From Oceanobacillus sp. CFH 90083 (GTDB lineage Bacteria > Bacillota > Bacilli > Bacillales > Amphibacillaceae): a stretch of DNA of 64,000 nt. This document shows, piece by piece, positions 34,820 to 43,863 of this stretch (position 1 is the stretch's first letter; every line of letters starts with the position of its first letter). The stretch lies in assembly GCF_009389585.1 (NCBI RefSeq), contig NZ_VIYG01000005.1, positions 1 through 64,000 of the forward strand, given 5' to 3'. Below the pieces are notes generated by a model. It searched no databases. It had not been told where the DNA came from and was given only the letters and a program-made list of their open reading frames with translations. Position numbers and translations under genes: made by a program.

Positions 34820-34894
34820 TGGTGGACCGTGCAGGACTCGAACCTACGACCGCTCGGTTAACAGCCGATTGCTCTACGACTGAGCTACTGTGGA
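34820..34894 (-). pseudogene. Degenerate tRNA-Asn (GTT)
   Basis: The D-arm, anticodon loop CTGTTAA and T-arm (GTAGG, TTCGAGT, CCTGC) identify tRNA-Asn. The acceptor stem fails: the 5' strand TCCACAG cannot pair with the 3' strand ACGGTCC at six of seven positions. The D-loop reads AGTCGTA, losing the conserved G18, and pair 27-43 is A-G. An ACCA end is retained. It looks like a tRNA-Asn gene whose 3' end was replaced or scrambled. I judge it non-functional. Confidence 0.7.
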
Positions 34895-35083
34895 AAATAG
34901 TTTATTTTTAATTAGCAACAAAATATAATTTATCACGTTCTGTTGATTATGTCAACATTTTTTTTGCGGTCTTGCAAAAGTTTTTATCAGAAGTTGACTG
35001 CAAGAATTATAATAGCACGTAAGATAACATATTTCAACAAAAACTTTTAAAAAGATATTTAATTTTTTGATGATGTACGGTTT
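34895..35083. other. AT-rich upstream region of the tRNA cluster
   Basis: No gene or convincing promoter is visible. A and T runs dominate, so the region probably holds the tRNA promoter. Confidence 0.4.
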
Positions 35084-35283
35084 GTGTTCAAAAAATCGGT
35101 GAAAAGAACCAAGCCCATTAGGTCGCACTGTCCACAGGGGTACGATTCCCAGTCCCTTCAGAAAGCGGAGCAGTTACTTACCCTGCCCGACATATTTGAA
35201 ACTGGCGCTGCGATTATTCGCCCCTCTCAAAAGCGTCACGGTTACTCGTCCCATCGAAAAACGCTGTGCATCAAAATTGGGGA
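35084..35283. repeat. Dispersed intergenic repeat copy
   Basis: It starts GTGTTCAAAAAATCGG, a variant of the recurring motif. From 35212 to 35277 it closely matches 38021-38084, sharing ATTCGCCCCT, CAAAAGCGT, GTTACTCGTCCCATCG and CTGTGC. It is GC-richer than surrounding DNA. An open frame of 90 codons crosses it without ribosome site. Confidence 0.65.
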
Positions 35284-35298
35284 AAGCACAGATAAATT

Positions 35299-35337
35299 AA
35301 AGGCTCTGTCCGCTACTTCTGAGCAGACAGAGCCTTT
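35299..35337 (-). terminator. Terminator of the Na/Pi cotransporter gene
   Basis: AAAGGCTCTGTC pairs perfectly with GACAGAGCCTTT across 15 bases. Confidence 0.8.
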
Positions 35338-35352
35338 GTATCAGATTTATAA

Positions 35353-36981
35353 TTAATGTTCACCCAGGACGTTCTGAGCAATATTTACAGCATGGTCGCC
35401 AATTCGTTCTAAATTACTTAGAATATCAACAAAAACAATGCCGGCTGTTCCATTACAAATCCCTTCATTCATACGAATAATATGATTTTTACGGAATTTG
35501 CGCTCCATCTTATCAATTTGGTCTTCTTTTTGAATAACCTCTAACGCCGATTCTCTATCACTTGTCTCCAGCGACTCCACTGCTTGTTTTACTGTCATAT
35601 ACGTTAAATCAAACATCTTATTTAAATCTTCTAACGCTTGGTCCGTCAGAGAAACTTTATTGGACATTTTATAATCCACTAATTCAACAACATTCTCAAA
35701 ATGATCGCCAATTCGTTCGATATCACGGATGGTGCTCATTAAGCTGGTATGCTCCACACTTTCATCCTCTGTTAAATTGGTAGAAGCAATATCCACTAAA
35801 TACTCCGTAATTTTACGATCAAGATTATTGATCGCACCTTCAATTTGCAAGGACATCTCTGAGCTTTTCGGATTTTGCGTAGTTACATAATTATGCGCCT
35901 CTTCCAACCCTTGATACGCATATTTTCCCATACGGACGACTTCCAGTTTAGCCTGACCGAGTGCCAATGAGGAAGACTGCTGAAGGAAAATTGAATCCAA
36001 ATGCTTCGGCTTATACTCAATAACTACATCATCACCGGGTACAAGCTTCGTAACAAGCCATGCCAAAAAGCCGATAAAAGGAAATTGAATAATTGTATTT
36101 GCTATATTATAGCTTCCATGGGCAAATGCAATTGTCATTTCCTTATTGAGATTCAACGCTGTTTCTAAATAACCGATAAAGCTTGTAAATGGTACTAACA
36201 GCAGCATAAAGATAATTGCACCAATTAAGTTGAAAGTTACATGTGTATATGCTGCACGTTTCGCAGCTACAGATGTTCCAATACTTGCTATAACTGCAGT
36301 AATCGTTGTACCGATATTATCACCAAACAGTACTGGAATTGCCGCATCTAATTCAATAGCTCCTTGTGCAAATAACCCCTGCAAAATACCAATGGTTGCA
36401 GTAGAACTTTGAACAATTACTGTAAAGACTGTACCAATTACTACACCGAGAATTGGTGTATCACTCATGGAAACAGTCAAATCCTGAAATGCCTGTAAAG
36501 AACGGAGCGGTGCCATTCCACTGCTCATTAATTCGAGTCCGAAGAATAAAGAACCGAACCCAAATAATGCCTGTCCGACAGCAATAATTTTTTGCTTTTT
36601 AAAGAAAAAGATTGTAAATGCACCCAGTGCCAAAATAAGTAACGAATATTCTCCAATGTCAATCCCGATAATAAACGCTGTGGCAGTCGTACCAATATTG
36701 GCACCCATAATCACACCAATTGCCTGTCTAAGTGTCATAAACCCTGCATTTACCAGCCCTACCGTTAAAACAGTAGTACCTGAACTGCTCTGAATAAGTA
36801 TTGTTACCAGAATACCGGCAAGTACTCCTAAAAATGGATTACTGGTAAACCGGTCTAAAATATCCCGTAATCGGTCGCCGGCAGATTTTTGCAGGCCATC
36901 CCCCATCATTTTTATCCCCATCAGGAATATACCGATTCCTCCAATAAACTCAATAATTAACTTTTGAACATCGATATCCAC
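35353..36981 (-). CDS. Na/Pi cotransporter family protein with PhoU domain
   Basis: The 542-residue protein has two inverted repeats of the NptA family, each with a QSSS-type motif (VTILIQSSSGTTVLTVGLV near residue 60 and VFTVIVQSSTATIGILQGL near 185). A cytoplasmic PhoU-like helical domain follows from about 340 (MGKYAYQGLEEA, IRDIERIGDHFENVVELVD, LSNLERIGDHAVNIAQNVL). It probably moves phosphate with sodium, with the PhoU domain acting in regulation. The GTG at 36981 has AAGGGATGAAG upstream; the longer frame begins at 37041 without a good site. Confidence 0.88.
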   Translation of the reverse strand: MDIDVQKLIIEFIGGIGIFLMGIKMMGDGLQKSAGDRLRDILDRFTSNPFLGVLAGILVTILIQSSSGTTVLTVGLVNAGFMTLRQAIGVIMGANIGTTATAFIIGIDIGEYSLLILALGAFTIFFFKKQKIIAVGQALFGFGSLFFGLELMSSGMAPLRSLQAFQDLTVSMSDTPILGVVIGTVFTVIVQSSTATIGILQGLFAQGAIELDAAIPVLFGDNIGTTITAVIASIGTSVAAKRAAYTHVTFNLIGAIIFMLLLVPFTSFIGYLETALNLNKEMTIAFAHGSYNIANTIIQFPFIGFLAWLVTKLVPGDDVVIEYKPKHLDSIFLQQSSSLALGQAKLEVVRMGKYAYQGLEEAHNYVTTQNPKSSEMSLQIEGAINNLDRKITEYLVDIASTNLTEDESVEHTSLMSTIRDIERIGDHFENVVELVDYKMSNKVSLTDQALEDLNKMFDLTYMTVKQAVESLETSDRESALEVIQKEDQIDKMERKFRKNHIIRMNEGICNGTAGIVFVDILSNLERIGDHAVNIAQNVLGEH

Positions 36982-37041
36982 GAAAACTTCATCCCTTCTA
37001 CCTCTTATGTAAACTTTTGTAGAAATTTGTGCCTCATCCAT

Positions 37042-37188
37042 TATTGATGATTCTAAAGAGAATGTAAATATATATGAAGAAAAATTTACATAGATTTAAT
37101 ATTTGTTTACATTCACATAAAAAGGGATGCTTAGTTTGTGTTTTTTTGTTTAAAACATGTATAATTCCAGGGATCATTGCATACAAAT
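37042..37188. other. Intergenic, upstream of the Na/Pi transporter gene
   Basis: AT-rich DNA without a gene. I see no convincing Pho box. Confidence 0.4.
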
Positions 37189-37225
37189 ACAGGATTCATA
37201 TCCAAATTAATGAAATGAATCCTGT
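37189..37225 (-). terminator. Terminator of the NfeD gene
   Basis: ACAGGATTCAT pairs with ATGAATCCTGT over about 15 bases, just after the stop at 37246. The T tract is weak. Confidence 0.6.
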
Positions 37226-37245
37226 TTCAGGGAATTTCTATTCAG

Positions 37246-37881
37246 CTAATCTTCTTGCAACTCCTCCACGCGCACACTGGTGCCGTCTACTGCAACCACT
37301 TTAATTCGCGTGCCTTTTTTAATCCAGCGTCCGCCAGACACAGCGCTGTAATGTTTTTTATTTACTTCAATCGTGCCAGAAGGTCTAAAATCGGTCAGGG
37401 CAACCCCTTCTTCTCCTAATAAGTCTTCATACTCTTTACTGAGCGAACTGTAGCCCTGCTCCTTGGTAAGCTGATCGACCAACGCGATTTTCGTCCACAT
37501 CTGCCTTCGTTTAAATACCTTTAAAAACACCAGCGATGAAAATGATCCAACAATGATACTAATTACCGCATAGAGACCGCTTGCCAAATCTGGCTGCGGC
37601 AATGCGACAGCGACAATCATCAAGACCAGCCCGATCGTAGCCAGCGTACCATCATTCAACACTTTTCCATCAATAATAATCAGTAATATTCCCAGGAAAT
37701 AAATAATAAACATGAGTAAGACAGAGTTGGTTTCTGTATAGATGGTAAAATAAACAGTTATAAATCCTAACCCCAATACACCAAAAATACCACGCATATT
37801 TACAAATATTTCACCTAATATAAATAAAGTTCCGAAAAATAAGGCAAGAAATCCAATCCATTGAAATTCAACGATATCCAT
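37246..37881 (-). CDS. NfeD-family membrane protein
   Basis: The 211-residue protein has four to five transmembrane helices (from MDIVEFQWIGFLALFFGTLF to about residue 125) and a C-terminal soluble OB-fold domain (EEGVALTDFRPSGTIEVNKK, RIKVVAVDGTSVRVEEL), the mark of NfeD proteins. These usually partner flotillin-like proteins, but none is adjacent here. It lacks the ClpP-like protease domain of YqeZ. The ATG at 37881 with GGAGAGG upstream is preferred over longer starts. A second NfeD gene (yqeZ) lies at the window end beside floA. Confidence 0.85.
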   Translation of the reverse strand: MDIVEFQWIGFLALFFGTLFILGEIFVNMRGIFGVLGLGFITVYFTIYTETNSVLLMFIIYFLGILLIIIDGKVLNDGTLATIGLVLMIVAVALPQPDLASGLYAVISIIVGSFSSLVFLKVFKRRQMWTKIALVDQLTKEQGYSSLSKEYEDLLGEEGVALTDFRPSGTIEVNKKHYSAVSGGRWIKKGTRIKVVAVDGTSVRVEELQED

Positions 37882-37932
37882 ACATTTCACATCCTCTCCA
37901 TTATCCTGCTTATAATACTTATACTTGTTCAA

Positions 37933-38226
37933 AATGGCCGATAAAAAGCACCAGTCGGCTAAGAACGCGATGTTCCGGGGCCTAAGATTAATCGTCCCAT
38001 CAAAAACATTTGGGACTGGGGATTACTCGCCCCTCAAAAGCGTTGCAGTTACTCGTCCCATCGTAAAAAAGCTGTGCGTCGAAAGTTCAAAGCACCGTGC
38101 TTTTTACGAACAGGCTTTCACACGATGTGATGACTTCTGTGTTGTCCATACGACGTGGGAGTTCTTAGTAGAAGTTCCTTTTTTCCCACCGCGTCATTTT
38201 TGTTGGACTTTTTGAATATCCTCTTA
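37933..38226 (-). repeat. Longest copy of the dispersed intergenic repeat
   Basis: About 290 bases of GC-richer sequence fill the gap between the NfeD gene and yqfZ. Read on the minus strand it starts TAAGAGGATATTCAAAAAGT at 38226, and the following CCAACAAAAATGACG matches 48179-48194. Reading on from there it includes TTCTACTAAGAACTCCCACG. Its 38021-38084 part matches 35212-35277. The interior has complementary stretches (GCACCG and CGGTGC near 38096), suggesting RNA structure. Open frames crossing it lack ribosome sites. It looks like a small non-coding repeat family, possibly mobile. Confidence 0.7.
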
Positions 38227-38279
38227 CAATTATATGTACGTATGAGGTAAATAAATAGTTTCATTAAAGGAGAATTTTT

Positions 38280-38603
38280 ATGGAATTTTTGCGTAGAATT
38301 TCCCTGATTACCTTTATTATATTAGTTGCAGTCAGTATTTTTCAAGATTTAGCTCAGTCTGATGGGACAAACACCTTTTCAAATAACGAGAAATCAAACC
38401 TGCCGCCGTTTGAAGCTGTTCCGGTGAAAATAAATCCAGGAGATACTGTCCTCAGTATTACGGAAGAAATTCAAACAACATCTGCCAATTCTGTATCTGT
38501 TGAAAACATTTTAAAAGCTTTTGAAGCATTAAATCCAACCGCTTACGCCAATGAACTCCATGCTCATGAAATTTACTATTTCCCTCGATTTCAGCCCGAA
38601 TAA
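38280..38603 (+). CDS. yqfZ: YqfZ-like exported LysM-type protein
   Basis: The 107-residue protein has an N-terminal hydrophobic segment (ISLITFIILVAVSIFQDL) that acts as signal or anchor, a short linker, and a C-terminal LysM-like unit (VKINPGDTVLSITEEI, then ILKAFEALNPTAYANEL, ending EIYYFPRF). LysM domains bind peptidoglycan. Position and organisation match YqfZ. AAAGGAG precedes the ATG. In B. subtilis ispG lies next to yqfZ; it is not present here. Confidence 0.8.
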   Translation: MEFLRRISLITFIILVAVSIFQDLAQSDGTNTFSNNEKSNLPPFEAVPVKINPGDTVLSITEEIQTTSANSVSVENILKAFEALNPTAYANELHAHEIYYFPRFQPE

Positions 38604-38650
38604 GAGAACCAAGGCATCTACTCATCCTTTCGGCGATGCCTTGGTTCTTA
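38602..38650. terminator. Terminator of yqfZ
   Basis: AAGAACCAAGGCATC-type arms (AAGAGAACCAAGGCATC with GATGCCTTGGTTCTT) form a long stem right after the stop. Confidence 0.85.
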
Positions 38651-38690
38651 TTATATATATGCTTATTTCTTATACAACCCGGGATTCCTC

Positions 38691-39059
38691 CTAAGAAAAA
38701 AATGGTATCACAAAAAAGGCGGAAATTAATGAGAGAATTCCTGCTATAATACCAATGATTCCAAGTATATTTGTCCCTCTGCTTCGTGCCACAAAACCAA
38801 ATACAATACTGGCTGCCCCTAACATAATTGGCCAGGTAAAGAAGGAAATAACCGCTAAAACAATACTTCCCCAGCCATATAATGTTCCCGGGTTAACCCC
38901 GCTTTCTTCTTCAAATTCTGGCAGGTCAGCTTCGGTAAGCTCAGCGGAAAACTCCTCCATTCTTTTACTGTCTAATTTTCTGTCTGTATCCTCAGTCTTT
39001 GGTCTCTGTCCATGATTCGGCGCATCCTGTATATGTTTGTTTTTTTCATTATTATCCAT
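38691..39059 (-). CDS. yqfX: Small membrane protein, YqfX-like
   Basis: The 122-residue protein has a polar, charged N-terminal half (about 1-58) and two hydrophobic helices (GSIVLAVISFFTWPIMLGAA and GIIGIIAGILSLISAFFVIP) joined by SIVFGFVARSRGTN. That topology and its position near yqfZ and yqfT match YqfX of Bacillus. The function is unknown. AAGGAG precedes the ATG. Confidence 0.65.
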   Translation of the reverse strand: MDNNEKNKHIQDAPNHGQRPKTEDTDRKLDSKRMEEFSAELTEADLPEFEEESGVNPGTLYGWGSIVLAVISFFTWPIMLGAASIVFGFVARSRGTNILGIIGIIAGILSLISAFFVIPFFS

Positions 39060-39234
39060 CAGATAAACTCCTTACACTTTAGAATTATACGGTTAGCTTA
39101 CGAAGTTAATCGTATTTCATACAGGTATCATGCGGAACTTTTAGCAAAGAATGGTATAATCATTTTGTTGCCTGCATATATTTACATGATGGAAGAAAAT
39201 AAGATTAAAATTATATTTACAAAGGAGCGGTCTT

Positions 39235-39516
39235 ATGTCTTTTTTTATAAAAGAAATGATTAAAAATAAATTACGGAAATTAACCTCAGAGGAAATTTTA
39301 CACTATAGCAGTGAGTATGGCTTTTCCATTACACCTACACAAGCTGACAGAATCGTGAACTATTTAAGAGCCTCTTCCCCTAATCCTTTTGATCAGGCAG
39401 ATCGTGAGCGTTTTATGACAGAGCTTGCAAAGATTACAGATCCAAAAACAGCAGCAGCAGCACAGCAGCTGATGGATGAGGTGATTAAATCCTATGGGAT
39501 GGAGCATTTATTTTAG
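39235..39516 (+). CDS. yqfT: DUF2624 family protein (YqfT)
   Basis: The 93-residue helical protein contains LTSEEILHYSSEYGFSIT and ADRIVNYLRASSPNPFD, which match the Bacillus DUF2624 family (YqfT). The function is unknown. AAAGGAGCGG precedes the ATG. As in B. subtilis it precedes nfo, but here it is convergent with it. Confidence 0.82.
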   Translation: MSFFIKEMIKNKLRKLTSEEILHYSSEYGFSITPTQADRIVNYLRASSPNPFDQADRERFMTELAKITDPKTAAAAQQLMDEVIKSYGMEHLF

Positions 39517-39529
39517 TTAGATAAAAAAC

Positions 39530-39615
39530 TTGGCAAGCCAAGCCTGAAAGACGCAGAATTGCGTCAGCCGGGGTCTGGATTGGGTGCGATTACTCGTCCC
39601 ATCCAAACCGCTGCA
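39530..39615. repeat. Intergenic repeat fragment between yqfT and nfo
   Basis: GGCAAGCCAAGCC, TGCGATTACTCGTCCCATCC and AAACCGCTGCACG belong to the repeat seen at 29840, 32206, 35212 and 38021. Confidence 0.6.
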
Positions 39616-39645
39616 CGTATACTTTACACTTTTTCTTAAAGTGTA

Positions 39646-39686
39646 AAAAAGATGAGCATTCCCATCAACAGGATGCTCATCTTTTT
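39646..39686 (-). terminator. Terminator of nfo
   Basis: AAGATGAGCAT pairs with ATGCTCATCTT across a 13-base loop, followed by an A/T tract on either side. Confidence 0.82.
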
Positions 39687-39688
39687 AT

Positions 39689-40585
39689 TTATTTACCTTC
39701 CATAATAATTTCCTTTAAATTATCCTGGAAATCCCCTTCACGCAGCATGGCTATTTCATACTTGTACGGTGCTTTTTTATTCTTTTTATCTGTACCAACA
39801 TAAGGTGTTTCGAGAATTTTAGGCAGCTCACTCAGCTGTGGATGATGAACAACTTTATGCAATGCATCAAAGCCGATATAACCAAAGCCGATATTTTCAT
39901 GACGGTCTTTATGTGCCCCGCAGTCATTTTTACTGTCATTTACATGGACGACTTTCAGACGGTCCAATCCAACAATTTTATCAAATGTATTTAACACACC
40001 ATCAAAATCATTGACAACATCATAGCCTGCGTCATGAATATGGCAGGTATCCATACAAACCGAAAGCTGTTCATTATGCGTTACACCGGAAATAATTTCA
40101 GCGAGCTCTTCAAATGTCCGTCCCATTTCAGAACCTTTTCCAGCCATTGTTTCTAAAGCAATTTGGACATCATTTTTCTGTTCAAGCACTTCATTTAATC
40201 CTTCAATAATCTTAGGAATTCCCTTTTCCGGACCTTCTCCGACATGCGCTCCCGGATGGAGGACAATCTGCTTTGCTCCCAGAGCTTCTGTACGCTCGAT
40301 TTCTCTCCGCAGGAAATTAACACCTAATTCAAACGTCTCCGGCTTTACTGTATTTCCAATATTAATAATGTACGGTGCATGTACGACAATATCAGCTATT
40401 CCGTGAGCCTTCATATGCTCTAATCCCGCTTCAATATTTAACTCTTCAATCGGCTTTCTTCTGGTATTTTGCGGTGCACCTGTATAGATCATAAATGTAT
40501 TTGCCCCGTATGAAGCCGCCTCTTCACTGGAGCCTAATAACATCTTTTTACCATTCATCGAAACATGAGAACCTATTTTCACCAT
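39689..40585 (-). CDS. nfo: Endonuclease IV (apurinic/apyrimidinic)
   Basis: The 298-residue TIM-barrel enzyme cuts DNA 5' of abasic sites and removes 3' blocking groups. Metal-site motifs are visible: [12 protein letters not shown] near residue 68, [12 protein letters not shown] near 110, [13 protein letters not shown] near 145, [14 protein letters not shown] near 178 and [20 protein letters not shown] near 215. In Bacillus it is part of spore DNA repair under sigma-G. AGGAGGAA precedes the ATG. The cshB gene lies 11 bases upstream. Confidence 0.97.
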   Translation of the reverse strand: MVKIGSHVSMNGKKMLLGSSEEAASYGANTFMIYTGAPQNTRRKPIEELNIEAGLEHMKAHGIADIVVHAPYIINIGNTVKPETFELGVNFLRREIERTEALGAKQIVLHPGAHVGEGPEKGIPKIIEGLNEVLEQKNDVQIALETMAGKGSEMGRTFEELAEIISGVTHNEQLSVCMDTCHIHDAGYDVVNDFDGVLNTFDKIVGLDRLKVVHVNDSKNDCGAHKDRHENIGFGYIGFDALHKVVHHPQLSELPKILETPYVGTDKKNKKAPYKYEIAMLREGDFQDNLKEIIMEGK

Positions 40586-40596
40586 ATTTATTCCTC

Positions 40597-41910
40597 CTAG
40601 CGCTTCTTCCTTCTTTGTTCTTTCGTCATCTGTCTTTTAATCTGCTGTTGCTGCTGCTTCTGCTTTTTCTTATAGCCCGGCTTTACTTTCTTTGCTTTTC
40701 TTACCCGTTTCCAAGCTTCCCGGTCTGTACTTGTATCTGCCGTTTTACGACGCTGTCTCTCATTCCAGGATTTATCCTCTGTCCATTCTCCGTTCTTTAC
40801 TTCTACAAAAGAAAATTCCAGACCTTTCTGCTCTAATCTTTCAATTAAACGGGCATCCTCTTCAGAATAGATGCTGACAGCTGTACCTTCTAATCCAGCT
40901 CTGGCTGTTCTGCCGACACGGTGAACATAAAAATGCTCCTCTTTTGGCAGCTGTGCGTTAATGACATGGCTTACTCCCTTAATATCGATTCCTCGTGAAG
41001 CTAAATCTGTTGCAACCACATATTGATAACGCAGCTGCTGGATTTCTTTTAAAACACGTTTTCTCTCCCGAGGAGTTAAACCGCCGTGAATGACACCAAC
41101 ATTTAAACCGTATCCTTCAAGTGCCTCTGCCAATTCATTTGCCTGCTGCTTCCCATTTGTAAAAATTAAGGCTAAGTATGGATGGATCGTCTGAGATATA
41201 TCCCAAATAACCTTTGCCTCATCACGATGCTTTTTCCGGATAAGCCGATGCTCCATCGTTTCTGGAGAAAAATGCTCTTCAATTTTAATATATTCCGGAT
41301 TCCTCAAATATTTTTTAAAGAAATGCTGCAGCCGTTGCGGAATAGTTGCTGAGAAAACCAGCAGCTGGATATCCTGTTTCGAGCGTACTAATAATTGGTC
41401 GACTTCCTCAATAAAGCCTAAATCAAGCATTAAGTCTGCCTCATCAATGACAAAGGTTTCCGCACTATATACCGATAATGCCCCATCTTTTACTAGATCT
41501 AAAATTCGTCCAGGTGTCCCTACAACAATCATTGGCGGCGTTTTTAATTTTTCAATTGATTTTTGTTTATCTGTGCCGCCAACAAGCAGCTTTGCTGTCC
41601 ATTTTTCGGTTTTATCTGCAATGGTAATGATTTTTCTTACTTCGTTATAAAGCTGTGTTGCCAGCTCTCTTGTTGGTGCTGTAATAACAAACTGCACTTT
41701 CTTTTGGTTTTCGTCCAGTTTTTGAAACAGCGGCAATAAAAAAGCATGCGATTTGCCTGAGCCCGTTCTTGATTGACCAATCACACTTTTTCCATCCAGG
41801 ATAGCCGGAATCACCTGTTCCTGAATCTCTGTCGGCTTTCTAAATTGAAGCCCTTGAATAATTTGCTGGATACCTGTATTCAAAGATAATTCTGCAAATG
41901 TTTTTCTCAT
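40597..41910 (-). CDS. cshB: DEAD-box RNA helicase CshB
   Basis: The 437-residue ATP-dependent RNA helicase has all core motifs: Q motif ([15 protein letters not shown]), motif [15 protein letters not shown], motif [12 protein letters not shown], motif III FSATIP and motif [12 protein letters not shown]. The C-terminal 55 residues are very rich in Lys, Arg and Gln and probably bind RNA. CshB works in cold adaptation and ribosome or mRNA metabolism with cold-shock proteins. GGAGGGAAAC decides the ATG at 41910; the frame extends 12 codons further. Confidence 0.93.
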   Translation of the reverse strand: MRKTFAELSLNTGIQQIIQGLQFRKPTEIQEQVIPAILDGKSVIGQSRTGSGKSHAFLLPLFQKLDENQKKVQFVITAPTRELATQLYNEVRKIITIADKTEKWTAKLLVGGTDKQKSIEKLKTPPMIVVGTPGRILDLVKDGALSVYSAETFVIDEADLMLDLGFIEEVDQLLVRSKQDIQLLVFSATIPQRLQHFFKKYLRNPEYIKIEEHFSPETMEHRLIRKKHRDEAKVIWDISQTIHPYLALIFTNGKQQANELAEALEGYGLNVGVIHGGLTPRERKRVLKEIQQLRYQYVVATDLASRGIDIKGVSHVINAQLPKEEHFYVHRVGRTARAGLEGTAVSIYSEEDARLIERLEQKGLEFSFVEVKNGEWTEDKSWNERQRRKTADTSTDREAWKRVRKAKKVKPGYKKKQKQQQQQIKRQMTKEQRRKKR

Positions 41911-41952
41911 CTGTTTCCCTCCTTGTATTAACTTTTCTTTTTTCATCTATTT

Positions 41953-43071
41953 TCACACAAATATGAACGGATCTGTATTCACTTCAGATACATATATTTT
42001 TGATTGGAATGCAGGAATTTCCTGTATCAGCCTATTCCGTGCTGCTGCTTTCATAATCTTTTCAATATAGTGCCCTGCATCAATAACTGTCAGGCCCAGC
42101 TGTTCCGCATCCTGAGCAGCATGAAAGGTCATATCTCCTGTAATATAGACATCTGCTTTTTTCCTTAATGCATGGCGCACATATTTTTCTCCACTGCCAC
42201 CCAAAACAGCAACTCTTTTTACATTCTTTTCTATATTACCAGAAACACGCACAGTCGACATGTCTAAATGCTCTTTCACCTTTTCAACAAATTCTTTCAT
42301 TGGCACGGATTGTTCCAATACACCAAAGCGACCAATACCAATCGATGATCCTTTGTTTTCCAAGGGATACATATCATAGGCCGGCTCTTCGTAAGGGTGA
42401 GCGGAATGAATTGCTTCCATAACCTTAGCAAGATTGCTCTTAGGCACCACTGCTTCTAATTTCTTTTCCTCCACATAGGTTAGCTTATTCTGCTTGCCAA
42501 TATACGGATTAGCCTCTTCTGATGGACGGAATGTACCTTGTCCAGCAGTTTGAAAGGTGCAGTGACTGTAGTCACCAATTTGTCCTGCGCCGCCTTCATG
42601 TAAAGCTTCGCGTAATTCCTGTACATGTGAATCTGGAACAAAAACAACCACCTTAAGCAAAGACTCCTGCTCCAAAACCTCTAAAGGCTCTTTGTTCTTT
42701 AGACCAATGGCATCACTTAGTAAGTCATTGACACCGCCCTCTGCAATATCTAAATTCGTGTGTGCCGCAAAAACGGTAATATCATTTTTTAAAAGCTTTT
42801 GCAGTACCCGCCCCTTAGGGTGATCAACATTTATTTGCTTCAAAGGCTGAAATAGTAAAGGATGGTGCGCAATAATCAGGTTTGCTTCTTTTTCAACTGC
42901 TTCATCCACCACCTCTTCTGTCACATCCAGTGTTACTAAAATACGAGAAGTCGTGTCATGAAACCTCCCTGTCTGTAATCCGATATTATCCCAGTGATAG
43001 GCCAGATTTGCAGGTGCCCAGCTATCCATTATTTGAAAAAAATCAGCATGTTTAAGTGTTTGTTCCTTCAT
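41953..43071 (-). CDS. yqfO: NIF3-family metal-binding protein YqfO
   Basis: The 372-residue protein has the two NIF3 metal-binding parts, with IAHHPLLFQPLKQI near residue 68, AAHTNLDIAEGGVND near 100 and YITGDMTFHAAQD near 310. They are split by a CutA-like insert (about 130-235, LKVVVFVPDSHVQELREAL and IHSAHPYEEPAYDMYPL). It is annotated in databases as GTP cyclohydrolase 1 type 2 homologue, but the activity is doubtful. It overlaps trmK by 20 bases as in B. subtilis. AAGGAGGAG precedes the ATG. Confidence 0.92.
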   Translation of the reverse strand: MKEQTLKHADFFQIMDSWAPANLAYHWDNIGLQTGRFHDTTSRILVTLDVTEEVVDEAVEKEANLIIAHHPLLFQPLKQINVDHPKGRVLQKLLKNDITVFAAHTNLDIAEGGVNDLLSDAIGLKNKEPLEVLEQESLLKVVVFVPDSHVQELREALHEGGAGQIGDYSHCTFQTAGQGTFRPSEEANPYIGKQNKLTYVEEKKLEAVVPKSNLAKVMEAIHSAHPYEEPAYDMYPLENKGSSIGIGRFGVLEQSVPMKEFVEKVKEHLDMSTVRVSGNIEKNVKRVAVLGGSGEKYVRHALRKKADVYITGDMTFHAAQDAEQLGLTVIDAGHYIEKIMKAAARNRLIQEIPAFQSKIYVSEVNTDPFIFV

Positions 43072-43786
43072 GATAAAGCTCCTCCTTTATCCAACGTAAT
43101 TCTGTTTGGAAATCAGATATTTTTTCATGATTTATTTGTTTGGCTTGCTTCATTTGTGAAATGATTCGCTCCAGATTGGCTTCCTCATATGTCCATTTCT
43201 TTACAAAAGCAGGATTTTTTTCATATAACAAATAGGGACCCAATAAAAATTGCTTTTCCTTTATTTGCTGATTATCATTGTATGGTGAAGGTGCAGCCGT
43301 ATTACGGTCAGCAACAAGAATTTCATAAATATGACCTTGTTCGTCCACGATTTCTTCTGCTATCAATATAAAACCGTTTTGGTCAAACCATTGTCTGACT
43401 GCTCTTGCATCTACATTAGGCTGTGCAATAATTCTTCCAGCAGATTTAGCAATCGCTGTACCGTTCTCTAAGATGGAAGTAATTAATGACCCGCCCATTC
43501 CTGCAATCACAATTTGCTTCGCCTCTCCTTCCTTTAAGACAGCTAAACCATTTCCCAAACGGGCATCAATCCGTTCTTCTAATTGATGAAATTGAATCGT
43601 TTTTTTTGCACTGTCTAAAGGCCCCTGGTTCACTTCGCCAGCAACGGCTCTTGCTGTTTTATCTCTCAGGCAGACATAGGCAGGCAGATACGCATGGTCT
43701 GATCCGATATCTGCAAAGTCAGCTCCCTGCGGCAGATAATCAGCCACTTTTTTTAAACGATTTGAAAGTGGAATATGTTGGTTCAT
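43052..43786 (-). CDS. trmK: tRNA (adenine(22)-N(1))-methyltransferase
   Basis: The 244-residue enzyme methylates A22 in the D-loop of tRNAs with S-adenosylmethionine. It has a Rossmann-type N-terminal domain with FADIGSDHAYLPAYV near residue 23, IVIAGMGGSLITSIL near 90, AQPNVDARAVRQWF near 120 and a C-terminal coiled region (EEANLERIISQMKQAK). AAAGGAGAA precedes the ATG. Coupling with yqfO is conserved. Confidence 0.92.
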   Translation of the reverse strand: MNQHIPLSNRLKKVADYLPQGADFADIGSDHAYLPAYVCLRDKTARAVAGEVNQGPLDSAKKTIQFHQLEERIDARLGNGLAVLKEGEAKQIVIAGMGGSLITSILENGTAIAKSAGRIIAQPNVDARAVRQWFDQNGFILIAEEIVDEQGHIYEILVADRNTAAPSPYNDNQQIKEKQFLLGPYLLYEKNPAFVKKWTYEEANLERIISQMKQAKQINHEKISDFQTELRWIKEELYHEGTNT

Positions 43787-43813
43787 TGCATTTTCTCCTT
43801 TATTTCTACAATA

Positions 43814-43847
43814 AGAAAAGCTTTCTGATTCGTACAGAAAGCTTTCA
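43814..43847 (-). terminator. Terminator of cccA
   Basis: GAAAGCTTTCTG, a seven-base loop and CAGAAAGCTTTTC form the stem on the minus strand, followed by TT and weak T content. Confidence 0.7.
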
Positions 43848-43863
43848 TTTCTTCCATTATATA

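Noticed and set aside
35084-35356. Open frame of 90 codons on the plus strand
   Set aside because: It lies in the dispersed repeat and terminator; the similar copy at 38 kb does not keep the same frame.
37925-38215. Open frame of 96 codons on the plus strand
   Set aside because: It lies in the long repeat copy; no ribosome site and no protein-like composition.
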